64,000 bases of DNA from Phlebopus portentosus (GCA_037892935.1 JAYXKI010000014.1:124001-188000); one strand, 5' to 3'. Positions 24,010-36,600 are shown, counted from the stretch's first letter. Numbers and translations are program-made. The notes: generated by a model from the letters alone, not told the origin.

Positions 24010-26512
24010 ATGTTCTTCGTCGCTCGGCTGGCTTTGGTGCTATCGCTTTGTCTGGCCTTCTTCATTCCGCATGTTCGAGCAGGTATTTCGGAGCTTTGGT
24101 GGAATATAACATATGGTTCGTCACTCAACGTCTGATCTCATTCCCGACTTATTGTTTTCGGTCGGCAGTCGAGAATACGAACCCGGATGGACTATTTCCT
24201 CGTAGAGCGGTCGGAGTGAACGGATCTTGGCCGCCGCCTCCGATCGACATAAGCGCGAACGATACGCTAATACTGCACGCTACGAACAGCCTCAGCGAAG
24301 TTACGAGTTTGCATCACCACGGAGTCTACTTTACGAACGCCAGCTGGTACGACGGCGCAGCTGGTCTTGGTCAATGGTCGGTCTAATTATAGCTTCCAAT
24401 TCTTGGCATGATGAGCTGATTGTCGTTTCTCTTGTTTCTTTCTTGGCAATTTTTGTCCCCAGTGGAATTCCTCCTGGCCAAACGTTCCATCACGTCGTTC
24501 CGGTAAACGAGTCTGGTGAGTTCGCGTTACTTCGCTTTCAATCGACGACATTTAAGGGGTCGAACTTCCGGTCAGGCCAATGGGGTACATTCTGGATTCA
24601 TGCCCACGCATCGGTACGATATTGATTCTTAATCTCGACCTTTGTTCTCTGTCTCATGGATTACCAGGGTCACTACGTTGATGGCTTGCGAGCTCCCGTA
24701 ATCCTGCGTCCAGAGCAAGAACACCACACTTATGATGATGAATATACAGTGGTTCTTGGAGATTGGTAATGCGTTCGGAATATCTTCAAGAAAAACAACT
24801 TATTATCCTGCTTCTTAACGTCAGGTATCATGATGAGCATGCAAAGCTAATGGAGCGCTTTATCAGCATCGCAAATCCAGGAGGAGCCGAGCCGGTTCCA
24901 GGTTCGTTTCTTTGTTCAGAAATAGTATTCTGGAAAGTTTAACTAACTGGCGAACCTCAGAGTCGCCTCTTATCTACTTTGCTGCGAATGGCACTTATTT
25001 GGATGGATTCAACGGAAATGCCAGTCTTGCCTTTGAAGCCGGCAGGACATACCGCCTACGAATTTTGAATATGGCTGCCTTCGCCATGTTTTACTTTTGG
25101 ATCGACGGGCATCAAATGAGGATTATCGAAGCGGACGGTGTAGGTGCAATTTTCTTACCTAGGATAATTGAATGCTTATAAGCATCGTTTCAGGTCGACA
25201 CTGAGGAAATGGCAGTTGACTTACTGTCTCTCACAGCAGCCCAGCGCTACTCAGTCCTTGTCACCGCACTGAATGACACAACCTCTAATTGGGCGATACA
25301 TGCAAATATGGACACGGGAATGTTTGACTCCATTCCGGATGCTCTGAATCCTAGTGAGTCATCTCCGGACTCGCATGTTAACATGTGTCAATCTCACTAT
25401 TTTCCAGATGCGACCGCACAGATAATTTATTCACCTTCCTTTACACTCAGTGATCCGCAGACGGTCGACGCATACGTCGATACGAACGACTCGGCACTCG
25501 TTCCCATTGATGTCGTTCCCCAACACAGTGGCAACGTCCAGACGATTCCACTAGAAGTTGCATTCGACACGATGACCGACGGTTCAAACCGTGCGATGTT
25601 CAATAATATTACCTACAACGCCCCGGTTGTACCAACAGTTTTCAGTGCAATCAGTTTGGATAAGGTCGCTGGGAACGGCTCAGCGAATGTCGCATCCGCG
25701 TACGGACCATGGAACTACGTGTTTGATACCGGCGATGTGCTTGATTTCGTTGTTATGAATAGCGATTCTAACGGTCACCCGTTGTAAGTCTCCTCTCGCC
25801 CTCATTCTGCAAGACTACTACAGTCACGATCTCATCTGTGATTGTCAGCCACCTTCACGGACACCAGTTCCAGATCGTCAATCGCGCGACGGACTACACG
25901 TCAGACGATCCAGCTCTCAACCCTCCCACACCCGAGGGCCAAGCAAACCCTTCGCGGCGCGATACCGTCCAAGTCCAGTCCAACGCGAGCGTCACACTGC
26001 GATTCGTCGCCGACAACCCAGGCGCATGGTTCTTCCACTGCCACATCGAGTGGCATCTTGAGGCCGGTCTGGCCATCACCTTCGTCACCGCCCCGCAGGA
26101 AATGGTTGCGGCCGCGACGTCTGGTAAATATCCTCTCCCGCAGTTCATGTATTATCAGTGTGCTTCGCTCGGGGTGCCTACGACGGGCAACGCTGCTGGG
26201 AAGAACAGCACCACTGATCTAACGGGACTCACACTGGGGCCATTCTTACAGGACAACGGTTGGCACACGAAGGGGATACTAGCAATGACCGGGTGAGCTC
26301 TTCATCTCAATCCACATCTATGGCTTGTCTCAGTAGCGAACAGCTCCGTATTGACGGCGGTGATCGGAATGGCGTCCGTCGCTTGGTACGCAATCGGCGA
26401 GAGGTTGACGGATGCAGAGGTTGAAGCAGAAACGAAGAGGCATCAAGACGCCAAGGATGCACGCGGGCGATTCTTTGGTGCTGGAAAATTATTCAATAAA
26501 TTCAAAAACTAA
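24010..26512 (+). CDS. FET3: Fet3-type ferroxidase (multicopper oxidase), C-terminal frame disturbed
   Basis: Cell-surface multicopper oxidase turning Fe2+ to Fe3+ for Ftr1. Exons 24010-24115, 24169-24376, 24463-24515, 24576-24613, 24668-24765, 24825-24901, 24961-25139, 25194-25353, 25408-25783, 25849-26292, then a last exon from about 26334. A signal peptide (residues 1-24, ending HVRA) precedes ELWWNITY. Copper motifs: SLHHHG (84-87), WIHAHAS, HPFHLHGHQ and WFFHCHIEWHLEAGL. GDWYHDEH is the usual Fet3 block. The last exon would encode the membrane anchor LTAVIGMASVAWYAIGERL and a lysine-rich tail ending at 26512, but the GGG at 26291-26293 leaves it one base out of frame. As written, the protein ends without an anchor (TGA at 26294 or a short missense tail). 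Identity is firm; the C-terminus is uncertain. Confidence 0.88.
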
Positions 26513-26619
26513 ATCAAGTCGAGCCGTCTTTGTCTTCATGCGTTTTTATCAGATTTTCTTCTGCTCGGCTTTCATAGTTATTTCCTAAAACGAATGTAAA
26601 CTCTCGAAAATATTTACTA

Positions 26620-29600
26620 CAGTCATTTACCGGTCCTTTGAACACCCAATACAGAGCCACTCACACACAACACCACAACACTTTTTCTAAAAATATAATT
26701 ACATATCCGAGTAGTCTACTATAGAGGCTGTATGCTGAATTTTTTTTGAGCTCTGAAATGTGCAGGAAAAATTAATACGGGCGTGTGAAAAAAGTAAGGT
26801 ATATGTCACAAAAACTACTCCTTTGAACACCGCGTGACATGGTTGTCACACTGATGCGTCATGCTGCTCATCGTCGCGTCCTTCTACCCCTATGTCTCCT
26901 CTCACCCTCTCCCCATGACCGTCCGTGTCTCCCTGCTCCTCTCTCGTCCCTCTGACCATGCTACTCCGTGTATTCATTGCTCTTCACCTATGAAGCTAAT
27001 TGTCATCATCTTCATCAAACTGCGCTACCACAACTTCCTCCACATCGTCAATATCTGTATGCGTAGCAATCAGTTGCTCTCGGATTTGCCTCTTTGTTAG
27101 TCTCGTTGGTTTTGGGTCCCAGTACTTCCGCGGCAGCCCTTCCACGTCCCATCGAGCACACTGTGCTTCCCATTTGGCTATCTCGATGTCGTGGTGAGCT
27201 TTGTTCTGTTTCCACTCCTTCTCGATTGCGTCATTAATATTCCTTTTCTTCTTTGCCCTTTCCTTTCGTGCCTGTGCATCCTTCTCTTCCTTCTCCCTTG
27301 CCTCTGTCCGCTCTCTGACCTGTTCTCTGCTCGAATCGGATGTCCAAATTCTTGGCATGCCATCATCCAGAAGACGTAAGTTATCTGTTTTTCCTTTTTC
27401 CTTCTCGTTGAGTGCGACCTGAAGTTTTGCATTATGCATAGAAGCAAGCACTAGCTGTGCTTGTGCCCCCTCTGCAATGCTCCGATAGATCCTATTGTGA
27501 CGCTGGGCTCTTCCAATGTTCTTGGATAACTCGGTGACATCATCAACCTTTTTATCAGAAAGGTGTAGTCGCTCCAAACTCAGTCGCATAGCCTCCCAAT
27601 CCGGTTCTTCATTATCTGCAGGCGCCTTCTCCAGTATAATAGGAGGGAGAGACTGGGCTGAGGTAAGTTTTGCTTTTGCGACCAGAAAACTGGCTGAATT
27701 GGACATGGACAGGGATGAGTACATTGCGCGTGCCCATTTTGATGGAGTGAAAAGTGACGGATCAATAGTCGGGTCGAGGATAGGCCGTTGCAATGAGTGA
27801 GTAATAATACCACTGCCATGAGAATTGGGTGACGTGGTTCCTGATGCTGGTAGATGTGTTGCCACGTCAATATCGAAACTCGTGGGAGGCTGATGATGAA
27901 AGACAGCCATAATACGACGAACAGGAGAAGGTAATGGTAGTGGAAACGAAGCCAAGGTCGAGGTTACCTCGCTTGGCTTCATTTGTTCTGCTGAGATTGC
28001 ATCGCGATTAAATGGATAAATTCCAGTAACTCGAAATGCCGATTTGATTGTATTCGTGTCGAAGGAGACTAGGTATGCTTTTCCAAAAAGGCCCAGAAAA
28101 TCCTGCTTTGCAGCAGGTCGGAAGAATGTTGTCTCCAACTCGCTGACAAATTTTTGATAGTTGTTCTTCATTTTTGCAAAGCAGACAACATCGAGACCTT
28201 GCAATGCATGCGTGCAGTGTGGTGGGTAACCAAGAATCTCTACGTTGCACTTGACAGCTTCATTAAGAAGTTCAAGAGAGTAATGCGAGCTATGGTTATC
28301 CACAATAAGATATCGGGTGTGTCCTCGTGCCTTTTGTTTCGTCTGTGCATCGAAGTCATCCGAAAACCACTGCAATGCAAGCTGACTATCTGTCCAGCCA
28401 TTCGGTGATTTTGTAAATCTAAAATTCTTTGATTAGATCATAATCTTTATAGGTATGCGTAAACTTGCCTAACGTCTGCCACATTATTTTCAGTCCATCT
28501 CGTCATAACATGTTGACCTTTAAAAATCACGAGCGGCTTAAGAGCTGTACCGTCTGCACAGATAGTGACAAGTGCCGTTATGTTTTCACGATTTGCACCT
28601 CCTCGTCTTGGCTGTAGCTTTCTATTCGTACGTCCTGCACAACAAACTTTTGCGTCATTTGCCAGCTGAAATCCACTTTCATCCATACCAAAAATGAGTT
28701 CAGGTGGAACTTTTTTCGCCACTATTTCCTTCTCAATGATATCAAACCATTTCTTTACAGCCACTGGATTAAGACAATCCGCTCGCTGACAGTCAAGATG
28801 CGTGCTCCAGTAGGTTTTGACTTCTGAATAATGTCGCTCGAGGTACCGATGGACCCATTGAATACCAACAGCCTCAAACTGTGGCCCATGCCGCTGTCGT
28901 AAAATTGCATTAGCAGCATTCCGAATGTCATCATGCGTGAATACTAGGCCACGGTCGGATGATAGCTGAATAAGTGCCGTAAGTTGTTCTTCATCTTCTC
29001 GAGAGAGTTTCTGCTTTGTAGCATTGAACTCTGTGATGGACCTTCCTCCTTCAACCCGATTTCGTAACGTCCCAACTGTAACACCATCATACATAGCAGT
29101 AATTTTGCGTAGCCCTAGTCGCTGTTCTTTTGGCTTTATCAGCTCAGCTCGGTAAGCCTCCATTGCCCTTCTGATATTATTCTCGATCTTCTCCCTTGCT
29201 TTCTTCTTTTGTTTAGATTTGGACTCGGCATGTTTGACCATAGATAGATGAGAATATAAGGTGGTTGACAGGAGATGACGAGGCGTAAGAGAAAAAAGTG
29301 TCAGATATTAAGCGAAATAAAAGTGCAACCTAGCGAGAGGAGATCTGGTCTGATTACATAAGCATGCTGATCAACCTGCCTGTCACGCTTTTTGAGTCAC
29401 TTTTTTGTATATCTGATATTAATTCATTGGATTGATATTTTGTCACAAAAACTGGGCTGCATGTACTCAAGGTAGTACAGTATGAGAATATCTACTTTTG
29501 AGCTATACTGAGTGCATGGATGGATAGTAATGTGCATCTGTTTCATCTTTTCTCATTGAATTTCTTCAAAATTTAGCAGTAAATAATTTCTCTGGGTTTA

Positions 29601-29754
29601 ATGGGTCACGGAATTTTGCTGAAATTTTGCAGCATTATTTATATGTACTTTGTGCATCTACCATAAAAATTTTGAGCTGTAGATTGGAGCATTGAGTGCA
29701 GAAAGGTGGGGTGTTCAAAGGAACGGTACTGTTTAAAGGACCGGTAAATGACTG
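26620..29754 (-). mobile_element. Complete pogo/Fot1-like Tc1-mariner DNA transposon
   Basis: 3135-bp element bounded by terminal inverted repeats beginning CAGTCATTTACCGGTCC (about 25 bases, one mismatch; left 26620-26644, right end 29754) and flanked on each side by TA (26618-26619 and 29755-29756), the target duplication of this superfamily. The 12-mer CCTTTGAACACC recurs inside both ends (26635, about 26821, and inverted at 29711), probably as subterminal sites. It carries one intact transposase gene on the minus strand. Nearly identical ends and an open gene suggest recent insertion. Confidence 0.9.
26996..29241 (-). CDS. Pogo/Fot1-type DDE transposase, 731 residues
   Basis: Exon 1 29241-28469 and exon 2 28418-26996 join in frame (2196 bases). 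The N-terminus is basic (MVKHAESKSKQKKKAREK), followed by a helix-turn-helix/CENP-B-like DNA-binding part (ITAMYDGVTVGTLRNRVEGG, then REDEEQLTALIQL). The DDE domain shows FGMDESGF, YLIVDNHSSHY and ALQGLDVV; exactly 35 residues lie between the second and third catalytic Asp, so DD35D as in Fot1/pogo. GYPPHCTHALQGLD is typical. A long charged coiled-coil tail (REQVRERTEAREKEEKDAQA region) ends with an acidic cluster. The intron is GC-AG: donor GTTAG|GCAAGT, ending at TTTTAG before 28418. With it, PNGWTDSQLALQW is restored. No stop or frameshift: likely functional. Confidence 0.9.
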
Positions 29755-29813
29755 TATATGCTAGTCGAGGTCCGTGACAAAAATTGTTTAGGCTTCGAGA
29801 AGTAAGAAGGAAA

Positions 29814-29931
29814 AACCACAGCACCCAGGATTCCCGCGTGGTCCCCCACCGTGGTACTAACTAGGCGGTACTCCGTTTAACTGCGCAGATCGGACGGGAT
29901 GCGGTGTTTTCAGAGTCCTATGGCCGTGGAT
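29814..29931 (-). rRNA. 5S ribosomal RNA
   Basis: On the minus strand a 118-nt unit begins ATCCACGGCCATAGGACT, continues AAAACACCGCATCCCGTCC, GATCTGCGCAGTTAAACGG, AGTACCGCCTAGTTAGTAC, and ends GGAATCCTGGGTGCTGTGG with a T run (TTTTT), the RNA polymerase III terminator. The two ends pair (CCACGGCCA with the 3' part GGGTGCTGTGG) as in 5S helix I, and the internal control region is present. It is a single dispersed copy, not next to rRNA repeats, 58 bases from the transposon end. Looks intact. Confidence 0.93.
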
Positions 29932-30555
29932 GCTAACTTCGTAAAAATACAGACTATATCCAGTTCAGTTTCAGACATTTATCACAACCGATGACTGTTT
30001 CCTGGGCTGGGACCGTACACAATTGGACGATCTGGGAACGTGAGAAAGTGTATAGTTATCAAGTCGCGACCAGTGGTGCCGCGCCCTCCCAAAAAAGTTC
30101 CGATCACCTCAATTCCTCAAGGAGATTTTTATTCAACGAAGGAAGCGTACTTACTAATACTGAACTGCACTATGGATTTGAGCGACATAGGTAACAGAAG
30201 GTGTCTCCCGGTCGGTCAAAGCCTTATCGTGGGAATTTTGTAGGTACTGTATATAATTATGAAAAACGCTGTAATCGAGAACGTGTCGTGCGTGCACGCA
30301 CACAAGTCAAGTCACTACATACTTATTTGACTGTTTCTGGAGAGCTACTCATATTTGCTCGCCAGCTGCACGCACTCCATATAGACACATTATATATCAT
30401 TACTCCCAAGTTGAAAACAATACTTCTTATTTTGATGAACAGATTCTGTTTCCGAGAAAGTCTAGGTCGGTGAGTGTATTTTTTGTTCCCTGGGCTGAAC
30501 ATCAATCTAGAATGTACACCAGACCTAGGAATAGTAAGTATGCTTGTCCTTTCTG
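29932..30555. other. Intergenic, no gene recognised
   Basis: Short frames only; possibly eroded 5' part of the DUF6533 remnant that follows, but no exon could be aligned with confidence. Confidence 0.4.
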
Positions 30556-30559
30556 CAGA

Positions 30560-30910
30560 ACCTATTTTAGGAAGATATGCAAGCCCAGGTCGTTTATCTC
30601 GCCCTGTGAGTCTCATTCAGCTTTTCCCAAAAGAGAGAAACACAAGCTTTTGACGAGCATCAATAGAGTGATCGCCTGCTCAATCTTCACCATCGATGGT
30701 GGAATTCAGGATACGCGCGTCGAATGAATTCGTCTCCGATATATTTACTTTCTGCGGAAATCCCGCAACCTCTTGCTATTTTCGGAAGTAGGATGCTTTT
30801 CAATTTGACCAGGGCAGCAGAAATCGGAGAATGAAGGGACCAACTACAGGATGCCTTCCAGGATACTTGCCGGGATACACTTCGTCGAGCCTGCAAATCT
30901 GCAAAGGTAA
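30560..30910 (+). pseudogene. DUF6533 copy 8, 3' remnant
   Basis: An exon end reading MQAQVVYLAL before GTGAGT (30575-30606) matches the IQDQVVYFML exon end of the family. The last large exon follows, starting VIACSIF (30669), with frameshifts, then FGSRMLFNLTRAAE and a stop (30785-30835), and a degraded TSYR block ending CTGCAAAG plus GTAAGA at 30909. No 5' exons recognised. It lies 600 bases beyond the 5S gene, in the same orientation as copies 1-7. Confidence 0.7.
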
Positions 30911-31283
30911 GATTATGGAGCACCGTGCGTCCATCAAGAACCTTACCAGTGGACAGGTACAATGAAACAGAAGGTATCGAGACCAGAGAGTTAGCATGAA
31001 AATACATGCGCTCTCTGCCAATACGAGAGCAACTTCCACTTGTCGAGTGCGATTACAAAGTATCATGCACTGAGGCATCTGTTATATGTCCCTCCGTCTT
31101 TAGTTATCTACGGAAAATAAAAGTCTTTCGTTGCGCAAATGAGCACGAAAGCATACTCCCGGTATAGTATCCTAATCGGACAAACATCATGATTTTTCAT
31201 TGTACATCGAGCTCAGCAAGAATAAGTCGCGCAGGAAACGCAGTCACAGGAATATACTAAATATAGAAGAGTCTAGGCCGAAC

Positions 31284-32351
31284 TTAAACCGCCACTGCTC
31301 CATACGTGCGCGCTCGAGCCGCCCGCCGCCTCCCACGCCTGTGTTCCTCTGGGACAGCCGAAGCCTTCGTCGCAGGAAGATGAATCCGCAGAGGGTAGAC
31401 CGGTCCTCCCAATTCGAAGAACGGAAGATCCATCTCGAAGCCGTCGCCGCCTTCCGCATCGTCCTTCACCGAGTTAGGCTTGCGGTCGATCGACTCGTGG
31501 GATGGCGTGCAAACGCTCGTATGAATGTCGTTGTCTGCGCGAAGAGTGACGGCTGGTGGTGGTGTTGGCGATGGCTGTGGCGTGTTATGAACATCTGGAC
31601 CATCTTTGCGTTCGGGTATGAGTGAAGCGTGACGTGTCCCCTCGACAGTTGCTAGCGGAAGGTGCCTCGTGTCCTCTCCAGAGGCAGTTATCGCGTTACC
31701 ATCCCCGATAGCTAGATCGACACGGGTATAGTTCGAGCCTTTCATTCCCCACCTCCACCGGTACGCTTCTTCCGTGTCAGCAAGGACAGCCGAGTACGTG
31801 TAATGCCCATCTGGATCGATAGCGAGATGATCATGCCCGATTTCGACCAATCGATTCTTCGCATTTCGTTCATTGGATCCAGGAAATCTAGAGAAGCGAA
31901 GGTGTCTTGATCGTTCCTGGATATGCTCATGCTCTTGTTGTCGTTGTTCGGGTTCGGGTGGCACGACTTTTGCTCCTATTCCCGAGAGTGCATGGACGAA
32001 CAGAACGAGGCACGCGATGAATACGAGCTTGAAGATGTACGCATAAACATCCGGTATGTCGCTCGCGCCCGCCTTTGCGCGTTTCCTCCGTTTTCTGGAT
32101 AGCTTGGATTCCGAACCAGACGAAGAAATCGCGGTCGCCGTTGCATGCTCACTAGACTGTTGTGTCCGAGTCGAATCTTCCTCGGAATTAATTGACTCAG
32201 AGTCAGGTAAGGCCGTGGGTCTGATACGAGCATGGGTAGTATTGATTCCAGAAGAAGAAGAGACAGTACGAGATGCAAGTCGTTTATACGTCCTTTGCTT
32301 TTGAAATACGACAGGGCTGAAAGCGCGAGTGGCAGAAGTCGAGACGCTCAT
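31284..32351 (-). CDS. Hypothetical single-pass membrane protein, 355 residues
   Basis: One uninterrupted exon. The ATG at 32351 (MSVSTSATRAF) is preferred; an in-frame ATG 26 codons upstream is possible. Residues 1-80 are Ser/Thr-rich; 83-93 form a basic patch (KLSRKRRKRAK); about 102-123 are one hydrophobic segment (YIFKLVFIACLVLFVHAL). After a Glu/Gln-rich stretch the outer part holds HYTYSAVLADTEEAYRWRW and GMKGSNYTRVDLAIGDGNAI, then a Pro/Thr-rich low-complexity part. The topology suggests a type II membrane protein with a lumenal tail. I do not recognise a family. Position, codon use and length favour a real gene. Confidence 0.65.
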   Translation of the reverse strand: MSVSTSATRAFSPVVFQKQRTYKRLASRTVSSSSGINTTHARIRPTALPDSESINSEEDSTRTQQSSEHATATAISSSGSESKLSRKRRKRAKAGASDIPDVYAYIFKLVFIACLVLFVHALSGIGAKVVPPEPEQRQQEHEHIQERSRHLRFSRFPGSNERNAKNRLVEIGHDHLAIDPDGHYTYSAVLADTEEAYRWRWGMKGSNYTRVDLAIGDGNAITASGEDTRHLPLATVEGTRHASLIPERKDGPDVHNTPQPSPTPPPAVTLRADNDIHTSVCTPSHESIDRKPNSVKDDAEGGDGFEMDLPFFELGGPVYPLRIHLPATKASAVPEEHRRGRRRAARARTYGAVAV

Positions 32352-33673
32352 CTTAACAAGAAAAAAAGCAACTAGTCCAGGAGGGAAACTTCGACCGAGC
32401 TCGGGACGAGTAGCAAGAACCAGGTTCACGTAGCCATCCAGCCAGCAGCTTTTAAATATCCAGAGCCTCGCGAAGCACAGGGGAGAGAATAGAAGAATTA
32501 AGAGACCTTGTGGCAGTCAGTAACTAGTGGCGAGTTAGATCAACTTCTGCACATGTAATATTCCGAAGAGGGATCCGCGGATCATTGTCGATCATATCTA
32601 CCTTTGGACATCTGTCAGATCAGATTAAGCCTAGGCTCTGGTCACCCCCTTGCGGGAGACGGGACGTCTTCACCTCGCCCGGAAGGCGGGAATAGGGAAA
32701 AGTCGTGGAGCGGGATTATCCTTGGGTCTTTGGTGCCAACTTGTATTTGTCCATCCTCGTGTCTTCAGATGCATGGATGAATGTACCAGGCATTAGACGA
32801 TGATAGGTGAGTACAATTGTTCAGAACGAACGCACTTTGACGCGGCAACTTGAAGGCGTTAGCATGGGACGAATGCTATAATAAGGCGGATAAATATTTA
32901 AAAAGTAATCCGGCTGTGGCGTGTAGCACTCAAAAAAAGAAGTATATATGTAAGGCTGTTTGACATTTACCTAGAGGTCAAAGTTCCTGAAGGGAAGCCG
33001 TAGTACGGTAGTAGGCTTATTTTTACGATCTTCTCAATTCGAGTCGCGTATTTGTGCCTGTTAAGCAGCGTGTAGCGTGATTTGTGCGCCCCGGACTGTA
33101 GATTATCTCTTCTTCTAAAGCCAATCCACTCGGGTATTGTCATAACCGGTACGGTGTATCTCAGCAGAGACAAACATCACAAAACAGTCGATAATCTCCT
33201 GCTAGAACGAGCCAGAGGGGAGGAGAGCTGCATACATCGGTGTATTTGTGCGAGCTATTGTGCGTGAGAGCCTCAGGCTCCCGTAAAGGGGAAAAAATCA
33301 AACAAATTGACATACCCATAAGTACATCATCAAGAAGTCCAGGATCCATAACGACGAGGATGATGAAACAAAAATGAAGGTGGCAATGCAAAACGAACAA
33401 TGCGACGACGGATCTGGACCAGTAGGAAAGGGATAGGAGTAAAGATGATTATTGATAGGCATGGAAGCAGATGGTACAGATGCAATGCAAAATGAGTCAA
33501 GAGAACAACAAGAATCACAGCGCTTGACAGTTCACAAATAAATCGAGATAGAGACGAAGGCAAGCAAACGGCACAAGCAAAACGATGCAACACAGGAAAG
33601 AAAGGCGATGGCGAGGAAATTATCTTGTCCGAAAGAAGATATGTCCGACAAACGAGCCGATCAAAGAAAGCGT
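32352..33673. other. Intergenic, no gene recognised
   Basis: Promoter of the gene to the left (minus) and 3' flank of the Zn2Cys6 regulator (minus). A GGGAGACGGGACG to CGCCCGGAAGGCGGG stretch near 32655-32690 is GC-rich but folds into no RNA that I recognise. Confidence 0.45.
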
Positions 33674-36600
33674 TCAGGGTAAGTAAGAGAGATTCGTCGG
33701 CAGCGGGAAGGAAGGGTCAATAGGCGGTGGAGGCTCAAGCCCAGCCTCAAGGCACGCATTCTCCAGTTGAGTTTGGATGCTCGCGTAACTAACACGTTGT
33801 TCTGCGCAAAAATAAAAATAAAAATAAAGCACAATCAGCTTTCATCTCACACCGCACAGAATGGAACCTCCCACAGAGTGTGGAGACTTCTTACTCACCC
33901 TCGCAAGGCCAGAGTGCCGAGAGATAATTTATCGGAGAAAGAAAGTTCTTCGCAAGTTCCAGCGCGACGGTAAGCGACTTATCAGCGTACCACAACTGGA
34001 GACAGCGGGACAGGTGGCCCATGAACCAGTAGCAAAAGAACGGTCGCCTTGCCAGCAAACTTCCGCGCAGACCCGTCAGTGCCTGAAGGCCGTGCATAAT
34101 TCGTTTCGCGAGGGTTGCTTGGTGAGTTACTGAAGAAGAAATTTTCAAAAGGCTGTGATAAGCAAAACATACTTCTGGAGACAGATTATAGCAACTTACA
34201 CCACTCCTCAGCCTTCTTGCGATGAACAGCACCCGACATGTCTCTAATAGGCAGGAAAAAGAGGTCAGCCTCTTCATCGTCATGACGATGCGAACAGATC
34301 AATGCACTCACGGGCTTGGGTGGGGAACGAATCGTCGGAACTCGGACGACACGTACATCCGCGCGTTGAACAGATACTCGCGTCCATGGTACAGGAATGC
34401 GCGCTCAATACCGCAGGAATGTCCATCGAGCGCGTTCTCAATAGCGTCAGCTTCCAGCCATACAGACTGTGCAAATATCGCGCGCTCGCGCTCGCTGACG
34501 TTTCGAATGCGGAGGCATGCGTGCCAGAGTAGAATCGCCCGAGCGTAAAGCGACCATACCGTGTCGAACTTTGAATTGATAGTTGTTGACGGTAACAGGT
34601 CTATAAGGTTCTCTCCCGGAAAGATGTTGTATATCTATAATCGTAGATGATGAAATCCAACTACCACATGACAAAAAAGGGAAGATGAACCCACGTTGGC
34701 AGGCTGGAGTAAGAAAAGGTCCAAGTGTTGTAGACCAACTGACGTTCGGTACGTTGTATAGCCTGCAAACAAGTGAAGAGTATTCCAGCATAATCGTCGA
34801 CATTCCTCTCGCCGGACCTCTGTGTCGTTCCATTTCGGATTCCAACCAGGCGCGCCCAACCAAAATGGAACATGGTCTTTCGCCTCGGACCAAACCTTGC
34901 CAAGGCTCAACTCGTTGCAGATGCAAGGTGCGTGCTTTTGGTGTTGATGAGCGGCCATTCCACGGAGTTGTCGGTTGGCGGAGTCTCGGTGAGGTGAATG
35001 ATACTGAAGCAGCTGTGAAGAGTATCTGGGCTTGGGCCGAAGACCAGCAATTGGTTGCCTGTTATATAGAGGCATAGGTAGAAGATGTGAGGCCGTGCCA
35101 TTCGCGTATGCTGAGCTTCGGAACGCTGAGGCGACAGAATCTGTTAAAACTGATATCGATGGATCCGGAGCATCGATAAACGTGAGAGCGAGGGTATGTA
35201 TAATGTTATCCAAAGTTTCTAACGCCGAGTGAAGTCTGGCAACACTGCGCTCGGGATGAGAAGACAGTTCGAAAAGTGAAAGTAACTAGGAGAGAAGGCG
35301 CCATTTCGTCAGCGGGCTCAATTCAAAATATACAAAAGGTGAGGCGCACCCAAGCAGCTTGAGCAAGACCGGGGTCAATCCAAGATGCATTGACACTCGC
35401 ATCCAGCGCAGCTTGCGCTTTCTCTTTTAGCCAAAGCGTCCTTCTCATACCTTCTGCACCAAGGTCCACCGTGCTGCTGCGAAGGTAATTGGACCACACG
35501 AGTAATGCAAATACGAGGGCCGGTTGCATTGTCTCTCGCGCGCGGAAAAATGTGCCAAAGAATAACGGTACGTTGAAGAATGCGAACCAGAATATTGTGT
35601 CCCGGAAGACGGTCTGAAGATCGTGCACAATGATTTGTGCCACTCGCTGTCGCGTCGCACCGGTGACGAGAGCACTGCGTGGAACAGACACGGAAACACC
35701 GTAAGCCAACTCATATCGCATCGCGATAGCAGGAGTGCAATACGGCTCCGCGCAATAGCTGTCAAGCAAGGAGTCCCACCATGTTTTACGCACGAAGTCC
35801 AATGATGGAGTCTGGACAATGGTGAGTTCATAAGGCACAACATTCTCCTCATCTTCTGATGGAGAAATGTAAGCACCGTAAGCATATTGACCTTGACCCT
35901 GATAGACAGCCCATTGATATGGGTTATATGAATCAGAAGTCTCAACGAAAATCAGTATATGGACACTGAGACTCATCGAGAAAAACCGGCAAACGACATA
36001 CTACAGAGCCTAAGCTATCCCGTCGAGAATGCGACGTATCAGCATCAGGAATTGTCGAATAATCGTTTCCTTGTCGCTGAGCAGCAAGAATGCCGAAACT
36101 CGTGTATGCGGCTTGCACCATCGGTTCTTGATCAATAGCGACAGGTTGTACAACATTCAAATCCCGCGATGCAAAGTCGGTGAGCCCGATGGAAACAGGT
36201 GAGGTTGGGGTATCCAACCTAGGCAGACAATCCAAACCCACACCGAGCGCTTCAGCCCCAGTAGTGGAAGATACGTTCGAGTATGAAGAAGCTGGCTGTG
36301 TACCAAACGGGCTCATGATCGCCGAATAAGACACGGAGGCTGGAGTCTCCGGAGAAAACGGGCTCGAAGAGGACTGAATCACTGGCTCTGTGGATATCCG
36401 AGAAGCGAGGAGCCGAGCATCATCAGGCTTCAGTGTATTGACGACATAACCGTCTTGAGGGGCATTAAATGCGAAGGAAGGAGTAAGCAGGGTCCGGTAG
36501 TCATGAGGTTGACTAGCATCTGAACCTGATGAACCCGGAACAGGCTGATCGGGCCCGCGACCATGACCATTTGTGCTCGCAGAAGATGGAGATGAAGGAA

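Noticed and set aside
32650..32695. GC-rich hairpin-like stretch
   Set aside because: Matches no RNA family that I know and has no terminator or promoter context.
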